DNA from: Pseudomonadota bacterium
Lineage (GTDB): Bacteria > Pseudomonadota > Gammaproteobacteria > Burkholderiales > Burkholderiaceae_C
Direction: 5' to 3'
DNA: 64,000 nucleotides
NCBI GenBank assembly: GCA_021783695.1
Contig: JAJXTO010000007.1
Span: 39,494 to 103,493, forward strand
The position numbers were made by a program, and so were the translations under genes. This document shows positions 36,498 through 44,166 of this stretch, piece after piece. Below the pieces are notes generated by a model. The model had not been told where the DNA came from. It saw only the letters and a list, made by a program, of their open reading frames with translations, and did not search any database. The first letter of the stretch is position 1; every line of letters begins with the position of its first letter.

Positions 36498-37358
36498 TCA
36501 GAGCCAGTAAACCAGGACATACAGCAGCAACCAGACCACATCCACAAAGTGCCAGTACCACGCCGCGCCCTCGAAAGCGAAGTGGTGCTCAGCGGTGAAG
36601 TTGCCTTTGATCAGTCGGTACAGCACGACGGACAGCATCGTGGCGCCAAGAAACACATGGAAGCCATGGAAACCGGTCAACATAAAGAAGGTTGAGCCGT
36701 AGATGCCCGAGGTCAGCTTCACGCCTTCCACGGTGTAAGCATGGTGATATTCATAACCCTGCATGAACAGGAAGAGAACACCCAGCGCAATGGTGAGCGA
36801 CAGCCAGAAGATGGCCTTGCCTCGATGCGCTGCACGCAGCGCGTGGTGCGCAATGGTCAGCGTGACGCCCGAGCTCAACAACAGCGCGGTGTTGATGGTC
36901 GGAATCGGCCAGGGGCCAAGCGCCTCAGGAACAGCAGCAATGAGACCCCCAGGGCCGGTTGACGGCCAGGTGCCACTGAAATTCGGCCAGAGAATTTTGC
37001 TGTGCAGCGCTGAAAGATCGGGCAGGGAAAATTCGCGCGAGTAATAGAGCGCGCCGAAGAACGATGCAAAGAACATGACTTCGGAAAAAATGAACCAGGC
37101 CATGCTCCAGCGATAGGAAACATCGACACGCTGGTTATGCTTTCCCGATTCACTTTCGCCGATCGCCTTGCCAAACCAGCTGAAAACAATATAAACCAGC
37201 CAAACCAAGCCAGCGAGCAACAACCATTCCCCATGCGGAACACCATTGAACCAAAGCGCCGCGCCGAGCGCCATGGCCAACAAACCCATTGAGGTGAGCA
37301 CAGGGTATTGTGACGGCCCGGGTAGAAAATACCCGTGCGGCTGGGATGTCGATGCCAT
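36498..37358 (-). CDS. ctaE: Cytochrome c oxidase subunit III
   Basis: 286 residues, seven predicted helices as usual for bacterial subunit III. Signatures: RWSMAWFIFSEVMFFASFFG with the conserved Glu, the LLLSSGVTLTIAHHALRAAH helix, GYEYHHA and the terminal FEGAAWYWHFVDVVWLLLY. Last gene of the ctaC-ctaD-small ORF-DUF2970-ctaE unit. Confidence 0.96.
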   Translation of the reverse strand: MASTSQPHGYFLPGPSQYPVLTSMGLLAMALGAALWFNGVPHGEWLLLAGLVWLVYIVFSWFGKAIGESESGKHNQRVDVSYRWSMAWFIFSEVMFFASFFGALYYSREFSLPDLSALHSKILWPNFSGTWPSTGPGGLIAAVPEALGPWPIPTINTALLLSSGVTLTIAHHALRAAHRGKAIFWLSLTIALGVLFLFMQGYEYHHAYTVEGVKLTSGIYGSTFFMLTGFHGFHVFLGATMLSVVLYRLIKGNFTAEHHFAFEGAAWYWHFVDVVWLLLYVLVYWL

Positions 37359-37369
37359 ATTGCCTCCTA

Positions 37370-37585
37370 TTATGTGCGCGCTGCGCTGGAAATCACGAAG
37401 TTAACGATCAATATCAAACCAATGACAAACACGACTGCCGCAAGCAAGCCGGCAGCAATGATGTGTTCAGGTCGTACATTCTGAAAATCTTTACTGCGCT
37501 CACTCGATTTCCGTATTCCGGCAAACGACCAGAGTACTGCGATCAATGCGCGCAGGAAAGATGGCTGAGATTCGTTGCTCAACAC
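37370..37585 (-). CDS. DUF2970 small membrane protein
   Basis: 71 residues from a GTG. The pattern SFLRALIAVLWSFAGIRK, then DFQNVRPEHIIAAG and one C-terminal helix (LLAAVVFVIGLILIVNFV) is DUF2970. In related genomes it lies next to cox11 and ctaE. There is no ATG at the expected position. GTG at 37585 or TTG at 37582 gives the family N-terminus; a longer frame with ATG at 37645 would add 20 residues. Start uncertain. Confidence 0.72.
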   Translation of the reverse strand: MLSNESQPSFLRALIAVLWSFAGIRKSSERSKDFQNVRPEHIIAAGLLAAVVFVIGLILIVNFVISSAART

Positions 37586-37645
37586 AAGCTTTCTTATCGA
37601 ACCAGTTACTGGGCACCAGTCGAATAGGTGCCCAGCCTGCTTCAC

Positions 37646-37771
37646 TTAAAAACCCAAGACCTTCGCCTTGATGAGATAACCGAAATAAATCGCCAGTGCA
37701 ATACTGACCATGATCATTGCCGTTTTGAAATTCTGACGGCGCTTTTCAGGAGGAAGCTGGCGATTGCTCAT
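37646..37771 (-). CDS. Cytochrome oxidase small assembly protein, 41 residues
   Basis: A short gene found by reading the gap after ctaD. It begins MSNRQLPPEKRRQNFKTAM, followed by one hydrophobic helix (IMVSIALAIYFGYLI) and the tail KAKVLGF. It starts 8 bases after the ctaD stop with GAGAACCGAG upstream. Size, charge pattern (basic N-terminus, single helix) and position match the short protein annotated in Burkholderiales as cytochrome oxidase small assembly protein, which resembles the membrane anchor of Cox11. No function is proven. Confidence 0.75.
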   Translation of the reverse strand: MSNRQLPPEKRRQNFKTAMIMVSIALAIYFGYLIKAKVLGF

Positions 37772-37779
37772 CTCGGTTC

Positions 37780-39411
37780 TCAGTTGTAGCCCAGGACTCG
37801 GGTTGCATCGGCATTCAGCTTGGGCGGAGTTTCAAAGGTATGGAAAGGAGCCGGGGATGGAATTTCCCATTCCAGTCCTTCCGCGCCCTCCCAAGGACGC
37901 TGGGTAGCCTTCTCGCCCTTGCCGCGCAGCACCGGGATCACCACGGCGAACAGGAAGTAGGCCTGCGACAGACCGAATAGCCAGGCCCCGATGGTAGAGA
38001 TCTGGTTGAAGTCGGTGAACTGAACCGGATAGGCCACATAACGGCGGGGCATGCCGGCCAGACCAAGGAAGTGTTGCGGAAAGAAAGCGATGTTGAACGA
38101 AATCATCGAAGTCCAGAAGTGAATCTTGCCCGCGGTTTCGTTGTACATCACCCCACTCCACTTGGGGGACCAGTAGTAGAAGCCCATGAAGATGCCGAAT
38201 AGCGAGCCAGCCACCAGCACATAGTGGAAGTGGGCGATGACGAAGTAGGTGTTGTGCACCTGGGTGTCGATCGGCACCATGGCAAGCATCAGGCCGGTGA
38301 AGCCGCCCAGCGTGAAGACGAAGATGAAACCGACGGCAAACAGCATCGGGGTTTCAAACGTCATGGAACCACGCCACATGGTGGCCACCCAGTTGAACAC
38401 CTTCACCCCCGTGGGCACGGCGATCAGCATGGTCGCGTACATGAAGAACAGCTGTCCTGTGGTGGGCATGCCGGCAGTGAACATGTGGTGGGCCCAGACC
38501 AGGAAGGACAGAATGGCGATCGAGGCCGAGGCGTACACCATCGAGCTGTAGCCGAACAGACGCTTGCGGGCAAACGCCGGAATGACCGAGCTGACGATGC
38601 CGAATACCGGCAGAATCATGACATACACCTCGGGATGGCCGAAGAACCAGAACAGATGCTGGTACAGCACCGGATCACCACCACCGGCAGCACTGAAAAA
38701 GCTGGTCCCGAAGTGACGATCAGTCAGGGTCATGGTGACCGCGCCAGCCAGCACTGGCATGATGGCCAGCAGCAGGTAGGCGGTGATTAGCCAGGTCCAG
38801 ACGAACAGCGGCATTTTCATCAGCGTCATGCCAGGAGCGCGCAGGTTGAGGATGGTGACGATGATGTTGATCGACCCCATGATGGAGGAAGCGCCCATCA
38901 GGTGGATGGCGAAGATCACCATGTCCATGCCCATGCCTTGCTGAAGGGTCAGTGGCGCATAGAGCGTCCAGCCCACGCCAGGGGCGCCGCCGGGCACGAA
39001 GAACGAACCCGTCAACAGGATGGCAGCCGGAATGAGCAGCCAGAAGCTGAGGTTGTTCAGCCGCGGGAACGCCATGTCTGGTGCGCCGATCTGCAACGGA
39101 ATCATCCAGTTGGCAAAGCCCACGAGCGCCGGCATGACAGAACCGAAAATCATCATGATGCCGTGCATGGTGCCAAAGGCATTGAACAGCTCGGGGTTGA
39201 GCAGCCAGACATACGGCTTCCACAGTTCAGTGCGAATGCCGAGAGCCAGAATGCCGCCCTCGAAAAGCATCCACAGGGCAAACAGCAGATACATCGTGCC
39301 GATGTCCTTGTGATTGGTGGAGAACAGCCAGCGGCGTAGGCCGTGCGGGTGTTCGTGGGCATGGTCACCGGCGTGAGCCGATGGCGGTGCGTGGTCAATG
39401 ACTGCGCTCAT
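37780..39411 (-). CDS. ctaD: Cytochrome c oxidase subunit I (aa3 type)
   Basis: 543 residues, twelve helices. Catalytic subunit holding heme a and the heme a3-CuB centre. CuB and cross-link residues in FGHPEVYVMILP and AHHMFTAG; heme ligands in FGTMHGIMMIFG and FVIAHFHYVL. D-channel Asp in GAPDMAFPRLNN and Glu in the HPEV block, K-channel Lys in PTGVKVFNW: this is the A1 subtype. A His-rich N-terminus (HAGDHAHEHPHG) precedes the first helix. It follows ctaC by 91 bases. Confidence 0.98.
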   Translation of the reverse strand: MSAVIDHAPPSAHAGDHAHEHPHGLRRWLFSTNHKDIGTMYLLFALWMLFEGGILALGIRTELWKPYVWLLNPELFNAFGTMHGIMMIFGSVMPALVGFANWMIPLQIGAPDMAFPRLNNLSFWLLIPAAILLTGSFFVPGGAPGVGWTLYAPLTLQQGMGMDMVIFAIHLMGASSIMGSINIIVTILNLRAPGMTLMKMPLFVWTWLITAYLLLAIMPVLAGAVTMTLTDRHFGTSFFSAAGGGDPVLYQHLFWFFGHPEVYVMILPVFGIVSSVIPAFARKRLFGYSSMVYASASIAILSFLVWAHHMFTAGMPTTGQLFFMYATMLIAVPTGVKVFNWVATMWRGSMTFETPMLFAVGFIFVFTLGGFTGLMLAMVPIDTQVHNTYFVIAHFHYVLVAGSLFGIFMGFYYWSPKWSGVMYNETAGKIHFWTSMISFNIAFFPQHFLGLAGMPRRYVAYPVQFTDFNQISTIGAWLFGLSQAYFLFAVVIPVLRGKGEKATQRPWEGAEGLEWEIPSPAPFHTFETPPKLNADATRVLGYN

Positions 39412-39502
39412 GGTGACTTCCTTTCCTGCGATTCCAGAAAATGTTGAAACGTTGTTCTCGTACTTGCCGCGTTGTTATGGGTTGTCTCCCACCACGCTCT
39501 GA

Positions 39503-40369
39503 TCAGGTCTTGCTGGGGGCAGCGCCATCGGCTGGCGGCGCACTGTCCGGATGCGCCTTCTTCCATTGCGCCACCCACTGCTCGTACTCAGGCATCGTCA
39601 CCACCTTGATGACAATGGGCATGAAAGCGTGGTACTTGCCGCAGATCTGAGCGCATTGGCCGTAGTAGGTGCCGGTTTTTTCAGCAGTAAACCAGGTCGA
39701 GCGAACGAAGCCGGGAATGGCATCCATCTGCACGCCCAGCGAAGTCACATAGAAACCATGCAGCACGTCATCGGACGTCGTGACGATCTTGATTTTCTTG
39801 TCCACCGGCACGACCAGCTCATGATCGACTGCCAGGACAAAATTGTTGGGCAGGTCCTTGCCTTGGTAGATCTCGGAATACGGCGTCGTCAGCGTGGACC
39901 AGAAAGAAATTCCCTTGCCGGGACCGGCCATGTAGTCGTATCCCCACTTCCACTGCGCGCCCGTCGCCTTGACGGTCATGAAGGAATCGCTGTGGTTTTC
40001 CTGCGCAATCACCGTACGGGTCGCCGGGATCAGAATCGCGATCACGATCAGGATCGGGATGATGGTCCAGGCGATCTCGACCTTGGTGCTTTCATGAAAA
40101 TGCGCCGCCACGGCCCCCTTGGATTTGCGATGCTTGAACACCGAATAGAACATCGCACCGAACACCACGATGCCAATTCCAAGACAGACCCAGAGCATCA
40201 TGTCCATCAGGAATTTTTCCTGCTTGGCCATGGGAGAGATGGGGTTCTGGAAATACAAGCCCCATACCTGCGGCCCCCCAGGAAGACTTTCCACAGCGGC
40301 GTGAGCCGCGCCCATGACACCCAGAAGTGATGCCGCGGTTGCCAGTCGGATTTGATGCAATGCTTTCAT
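39503..40369 (-). CDS. ctaC: Cytochrome c oxidase subunit II
   Basis: 288 residues. Signal peptide (ATAASLLGVMGAAHA), two membrane helices, then the periplasmic cupredoxin domain. The CuA site is complete: the upstream His in DDVLHGFYVTSLG and the cluster QCAQICGKYHAFM. The aromatic electron-entry patch is QWKWGYDY. There is no fused cytochrome c domain, so a separate donor such as a c551/c552 is needed. The ATG is preceded by GGGGCGAC; it follows the DUF2244 gene by 40 bases. Confidence 0.97.
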   Translation of the reverse strand: MKALHQIRLATAASLLGVMGAAHAAVESLPGGPQVWGLYFQNPISPMAKQEKFLMDMMLWVCLGIGIVVFGAMFYSVFKHRKSKGAVAAHFHESTKVEIAWTIIPILIVIAILIPATRTVIAQENHSDSFMTVKATGAQWKWGYDYMAGPGKGISFWSTLTTPYSEIYQGKDLPNNFVLAVDHELVVPVDKKIKIVTTSDDVLHGFYVTSLGVQMDAIPGFVRSTWFTAEKTGTYYGQCAQICGKYHAFMPIVIKVVTMPEYEQWVAQWKKAHPDSAPPADGAAPSKT

Positions 40370-40409
40370 GTCGCCCCACTCTAAGAATTGGTCTTGTCCC
40401 TAAAACACA

Positions 40410-40943
40410 TCAAAGGGCACGCAAAGCGGCCCGCAAATCTTTCGCCAACATCGCGCGCCGTTCCGGGCGGGCGTAGCGGCCGATGTAAGCAGTCTTCCCG
40501 GCCGACGACACCTCGATCAGCCCACTCTCCGGCAGCGACACCCGCACCCAAAGCGGGTTGAAGCTGACGGTCTGCACCACACCGGCGTTTTCCCATTCCA
40601 CCTGCAATTGCTGCGCGGACAAACGCACGCACTCCTGATCCGTGGCATGGCGTCCATAGACAAACAGCGCAACAGCCACCGAACCCAATTCGATTCCGGT
40701 AAATGGCATCACCAGCGAGCCACCCACATCCCACGCAATGGCGGCCACCATCAGAGACACCACGCTCAGTGAGACAAAAAACACCACCAGTTGCTGCGGC
40801 GACATGGAGCAATTACGGCGAAAAACCCAGTTGCGCAACCAGCCCTCCCCCGAGTCCCGCTCATCCTGCAAACGCTCAGCAGGCAGCAGCGCGGCTTGCC
40901 GAGCGTGCTCTGCTGCGAATTGCGGATGATCGGCGTTGTGCAT
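40410..40943 (-). CDS. DUF2244 membrane protein
   Basis: 177 residues. After a ~40-residue soluble part comes NWVFRRNCSMSPQQLVVFF, the DUF2244 signature, two membrane helices, and a cytoplasmic C-terminal domain (VRVSLPESGLIEVSSAGKTA). Genes of this family regularly precede ctaC, and its role is unknown. The start is ATG 40943; an in-frame GTG at 40952 is an alternative. Likely first gene of the oxidase operon, about 60 bases downstream of the promoter described at 41011. Confidence 0.85.
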   Translation of the reverse strand: MHNADHPQFAAEHARQAALLPAERLQDERDSGEGWLRNWVFRRNCSMSPQQLVVFFVSLSVVSLMVAAIAWDVGGSLVMPFTGIELGSVAVALFVYGRHATDQECVRLSAQQLQVEWENAGVVQTVSFNPLWVRVSLPESGLIEVSSAGKTAYIGRYARPERRAMLAKDLRAALRAL

Positions 40944-41010
40944 TTGCGTCACTTGCGTGGTCGTTCGGCCGTGGCAACCAACCCGTCACAGACCTGTATA
41001 TGAGTCAACG

Positions 41011-41016
41011 ATTATA
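41011..41016 (-). promoter_or_regulatory. Promoter -10 element of the cytochrome oxidase operon
   Basis: Perfect minus-strand TATAAT. The hexamer 17 bases upstream (41034-41039, GTGATG) is a weak -35 and lies inside a duplicated 10-base element. The start site would be near 41004, giving a ~60-base leader to the DUF2244 gene. The poor -35 suggests an activator. Confidence 0.6.
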
Positions 41017-41031
41017 GGTGCGACACATTGC

Positions 41032-41080
41032 CGCATCACTTTTCAACGCATCACTTAACTTGATTTTGCGTGAGATCAAG
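41032..41080 (-). promoter_or_regulatory. Direct repeats and inverted repeat upstream of the cox promoter
   Basis: On the minus strand AAGTGATGCG occurs twice, perfectly, at 41056-41047 and 41041-41032, 15 bases apart start to start. The promoter-proximal copy covers the -35 region. Immediately upstream, CTTGAT and ATCAAG (41059-41064 and 41075-41080) form a perfect 6-base inverted repeat with a 10-base spacer. The layout is that of activator sites at a weak promoter. The regulator is unknown. Confidence 0.5.
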
Positions 41081-41145
41081 ATGGCGACGTTACATTCTGA
41101 TCCATGAATGTTGCAACCTCTCACTGCGACATTCCGTCACGGGTT

Positions 41146-42087
41146 TTAATTCCGTGAGGTGCTGCTCGGCAATCCGGGTTGACGCGCAGTGTTGCGCAAT
41201 TGCTCGACATCGAAAGTGGCCTCACCGGCGCGGGCGCGCTCGGTGCGTGGACGGAATGCGTGGCCGTAAACCAGTTCGAATGTCAGGGTGATTCGGCCAT
41301 CGGCTCCCGCCGTGGCATCGAGCGCTGCCGTCAGGCGCTGCCAGGCCCGCGGGGTGCGCAAGCCCGGTGCATGCGCGGCGTGCGGCACGGCACCCAGCGC
41401 GCGCAGTTCGAGCAGGGCGGCCTGCGCGCTGGGCCAGGTCATGCGGATGAGCTCCATGTCCACGACCGGATCGGCAAAACCCGCCTGTACCAGCTCGTCT
41501 CCCAGGTCGTGCATATCGGTGAACGTCATCGGCTGCGAGCCGAAGCCGATCGCGCGACAGACCGCGGCAAGCTCCTTGAGCGTGTCCGGGCCGAACGTGG
41601 TGAAAAACAGCGCGCCCTCGGGCTGGAGCTGGCGCCGCCACGCCGCCAGAACCGGCGCGCGATCCCGCTGCCATTCGAGATAGAGGTTGGACCACAGCAC
41701 ATCGGCCTGCGCGGGGTATTCGGGGTCTGCGGCATCCACCGCCTGCACCTGCACCGTGCTCTGCCGCCCGAACCAGCGCGCCCAGCCGGAGCTGGCAAAG
41801 CGTTTTGCAGCAATCTGCGCCAGCAGTGGCGAGGGTTCATAGCCGAAAATTTGCGCTTGCGGGTACTGTTTGTGCAGCAAATCCAGACCATCGCCCCAGG
41901 CGCAGCCGGCATCGAGCACGCGCCGCGCCTGCGCGCGCAACAAGGGCAGGCGCTCGGCCATGCGCCGCGCCGCTTCCTGCCAGACGAAGGGCGCCGGAAG
42001 CCGCGCCAACCGGTCGCGCGCGCAGGCTGCGGCTGCGAGCCAGCGGGCTTGTTGCTGCGCGGCAAGGAATTGATCGGGGCGATCCAT
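41146..42087 (-). CDS. SAM-dependent methyltransferase, BioC-like
   Basis: 313 residues, class I methyltransferase. SAM-binding motif I is VLDAGCAWGDGLDLL (Ala replaces the more usual Gly-Thr), followed by the acidic GYEPSPLL, and motif IV DVLWSNLYLEWQRD. The post-motif FFTTFGPDTLKEL and FTDMHDLGDELVQAGFADPV are seen in BioC (malonyl-ACP methyltransferase). Its place beside comF and away from other bio genes leaves the biotin role unproven. Divergent from the comF-like gene. Confidence 0.75.
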   Translation of the reverse strand: MDRPDQFLAAQQQARWLAAAACARDRLARLPAPFVWQEAARRMAERLPLLRAQARRVLDAGCAWGDGLDLLHKQYPQAQIFGYEPSPLLAQIAAKRFASSGWARWFGRQSTVQVQAVDAADPEYPAQADVLWSNLYLEWQRDRAPVLAAWRRQLQPEGALFFTTFGPDTLKELAAVCRAIGFGSQPMTFTDMHDLGDELVQAGFADPVVDMELIRMTWPSAQAALLELRALGAVPHAAHAPGLRTPRAWQRLTAALDATAGADGRITLTFELVYGHAFRPRTERARAGEATFDVEQLRNTARQPGLPSSTSRN

Positions 42088-42142
42088 CAGCCAGGACAGA
42101 TTGAAGGGGCAACACCGCGTGTGCGGGCGATATAGTGCGGCG

Positions 42143-42862
42143 ATGTCCGCACTCGAGCCTCCTATTTTGCCTGCCTCGCGCTGGGCCGCGCTGTGGCCCG
42201 GTCGTTGCGCGCACTGCGACGCCCGCAGCGGCCAGCCTCTGTGCCATGCTTGCCTGCAGCAAGATCTGCCCCTGCGGCCACGCTGCCCAAGCTGCGGCGT
42301 GGCAGTTGCGCAGGACGGGCAGATCTGCGGACATTGCCTGCTCCATCCCCCGCAGTGGGCCGGCGCGGCGGCTCTGGGGGACTATCGTTTCCCGAATGAT
42401 CAGTTCATTTTGCGCATGAAGTTCGGCGCCGAACCCGCCCTCGGGCGCTGGTTCGGCGATCTGCTTGGCGCGCGCTGGACACAGGCCGGGCTGCCGCTGC
42501 CCGATGTCATCCTGCCCGTTCCACTCTCGCGCGAACGGCTGCGCGAGCGCGGCTTCAACCCGGCCTGGGAGATGGCCCGGCGCATTGCAACGCATCTGAA
42601 TCGCCCCGCAGATCCACATGCCCTGCGCCGGGTGCGACAAGGCATCGCGCAGAGCCAGCTGCCACTCGAGGCCCGCAGACGCAATATCCGTGGAGCGTAT
42701 GCCTGCCAGACCCGCTGGGACGGCAAAACCTTGCTGCTGGTGGACGATGTCATGACCTCCGGCGCCACGCTGGCCGAGACCACCCGCGTGCTGCTGCGAC
42801 AGGGCGCGGCAAGCGTTTGGGTGGCCATCGCCCTGCGCACCCCGTTCGACCCTGCGCCCTGA
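42143..42862 (+). CDS. ComF family phosphoribosyltransferase-like protein
   Basis: 239 residues. An N-terminal zinc-ribbon region has four CxxC pairs (CAHC, CHAC, CPSC, CGHC), followed by a type I phosphoribosyltransferase domain with the PRPP loop LLLVDDVMTSGAT. Homologues are linked to DNA uptake (ComF/GntX), but the exact reaction is unknown. The start at 42143 gives the normal length; an upstream in-frame start at 42101 is rejected. Overlaps trmL by one base (TGATG). Confidence 0.9.
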   Translation: MSALEPPILPASRWAALWPGRCAHCDARSGQPLCHACLQQDLPLRPRCPSCGVAVAQDGQICGHCLLHPPQWAGAAALGDYRFPNDQFILRMKFGAEPALGRWFGDLLGARWTQAGLPLPDVILPVPLSRERLRERGFNPAWEMARRIATHLNRPADPHALRRVRQGIAQSQLPLEARRRNIRGAYACQTRWDGKTLLLVDDVMTSGATLAETTRVLLRQGAASVWVAIALRTPFDPAP

Positions 42863-43350
42863 TGACACACTCAAGACCCATGTTCCACATCGTTCTCGTG
42901 CAACCGGAAATACCGCCCAACACTGGCAACATCATCCGCCTGTCCGCCAATACCGGCTGCGCCCTGCACCTCATCGAACCCTTGGGATTTTCCGTGGAGG
43001 ACAAGCAGCTGCGCCGCGCCGGGCTGGACTATCACGAGTACGCCACCCTGCAGATTCACCCTGACTGGCCACAGTTCCTGCAGACCGCAAAGCCGCCGCA
43101 AGAGCGCCTGTTCGCATTCACCACGCGCGGCAGCCGCCTGATCGGGGAGCTGCGTTTCCAGCCGGGAGACTGGCTGGTGTTCGGCGCGGAAACCAGCGGG
43201 CTGCCAGACGCGGTGCGGGCGCAGTTCCCGCCAGAGCAGCGCGTGCGCCTGCCCATGCGCCCGGGGCAGCGCAGCCTGAATCTGTCGAACGCGGTGGCGG
43301 TGACGCTATTCGAGGCCTGGCGCCAGAATGGCTACGCTGGCGGGGTCTGA
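42862..43350 (+). CDS. trmL: tRNA (cytidine(34)-2'-O)-methyltransferase
   Basis: 162 residues, SPOUT fold. It 2'-O-methylates the wobble base of tRNA(Leu) isoacceptors. Motifs: VQPEIPPNTGNIIRLSANTG, LRRAGLDYHEYA, FGAETSGLP and the knot LPMRPGQRSLNLSNAVAV. The ATG at 42862 overlaps the comF-like stop; an ATG at 42880 would give the shorter standard N-terminus MFHIVL. Convergent with the next gene, with 12 bases between. Confidence 0.93.
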   Translation: MTHSRPMFHIVLVQPEIPPNTGNIIRLSANTGCALHLIEPLGFSVEDKQLRRAGLDYHEYATLQIHPDWPQFLQTAKPPQERLFAFTTRGSRLIGELRFQPGDWLVFGAETSGLPDAVRAQFPPEQRVRLPMRPGQRSLNLSNAVAVTLFEAWRQNGYAGGV

Positions 43351-43362
43351 GGTGTGGCTGAA

Positions 43363-44139
43363 TTACTCGATGGCCGAGAAGTCCGGCTTGCGTTTTTGCA
43401 GGAAGGCCATCATGGCCTCACGGGCTGCGGGCGCGCCAAGCAAGGCCTTGAACAAGGCCTCTTCTGAACGCATGCGCGCCAGCACGGCTTGCGGCCCCTG
43501 ATCGCCAAGCCCTTTGAGCAGGCGTTTGGTCGCACGCACGGATGGGCCGGGCAGCCGGGCGAATTTTTCCGCCTGTGCCACGGAAAATGCGCGCAGATTG
43601 TCTGCAGGCAGCACGCGGTTGACCAGCCCCATGGCCTGTGCCTCGGCGGCGTCGAACGGCTCGCCCAGCAGCAACTTTTCCGCGGCACGCTGATAACCGG
43701 CAATCTGCGGCAGCAAAAGACTGGAAGCGGCTTCCGGGCACAGGCCGAGCTGCACGAAGGGCAGGACGAACTGGGTGTCGTCGGCCGCGTAAACCAGATC
43801 ACAGTGCATCAGCAACGTGGTGCCCACGCCAACCGCGAACCCCTGCGCCGCAGCGATCAGCGGCTTGTCCAGACTGGCCAGATGGCGCAAAAACTGCAGC
43901 ACTGGCGCCTCCTCACCCTGCGGCGGGTTGGCGACAAAATCCTGCAGATCGTTGCCCGCAGTGAAACTGCCTCCCTCGCCCGCGATCAGCACCGCCTTCA
44001 CTTCCGCATCGATCGCTGCGCGGGCGAATGCCGCGTTCGCCGCCTCGTACATCGCCAGAGTCAACGCGTTCTTTTTTTCGGGACGGTTGAACACGATGTG
44101 CAGCACGCCGCTGCGCAATTCCACCTGCAACTGACTCAT
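43363..44139 (-). CDS. Enoyl-CoA hydratase/isomerase family protein
   Basis: 258 residues, crotonase fold. The oxyanion-hole segments are AGEGGSFTAGNDLQDF and AAQGFAVGVGTTLLMHCDLV. The catalytic region reads LGLCPEAASSLLLPQIAG: one Glu in PEAASS, and no second catalytic Glu at the usual hydratase site. That pattern is common in delta3-delta2 enoyl-CoA isomerases, so isomerase may be the better name. Last gene of the TetR-led beta-oxidation operon, 27 bases after the thiolase. Confidence 0.88.
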   Translation of the reverse strand: MSQLQVELRSGVLHIVFNRPEKKNALTLAMYEAANAAFARAAIDAEVKAVLIAGEGGSFTAGNDLQDFVANPPQGEEAPVLQFLRHLASLDKPLIAAAQGFAVGVGTTLLMHCDLVYAADDTQFVLPFVQLGLCPEAASSLLLPQIAGYQRAAEKLLLGEPFDAAEAQAMGLVNRVLPADNLRAFSVAQAEKFARLPGPSVRATKRLLKGLGDQGPQAVLARMRSEEALFKALLGAPAAREAMMAFLQKRKPDFSAIE

Positions 44140-44166
44140 GCTGTTGTCTCCTGAAAGGCCGCGTGG

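Noticed and set aside
41059..41080. FNR/Anr-type box near the cox promoter (TTGAT ... ATCAA)
   Set aside because: The half-sites fit but the spacer is 10 bases; FNR sites need 4. It is kept only as an unnamed inverted repeat.
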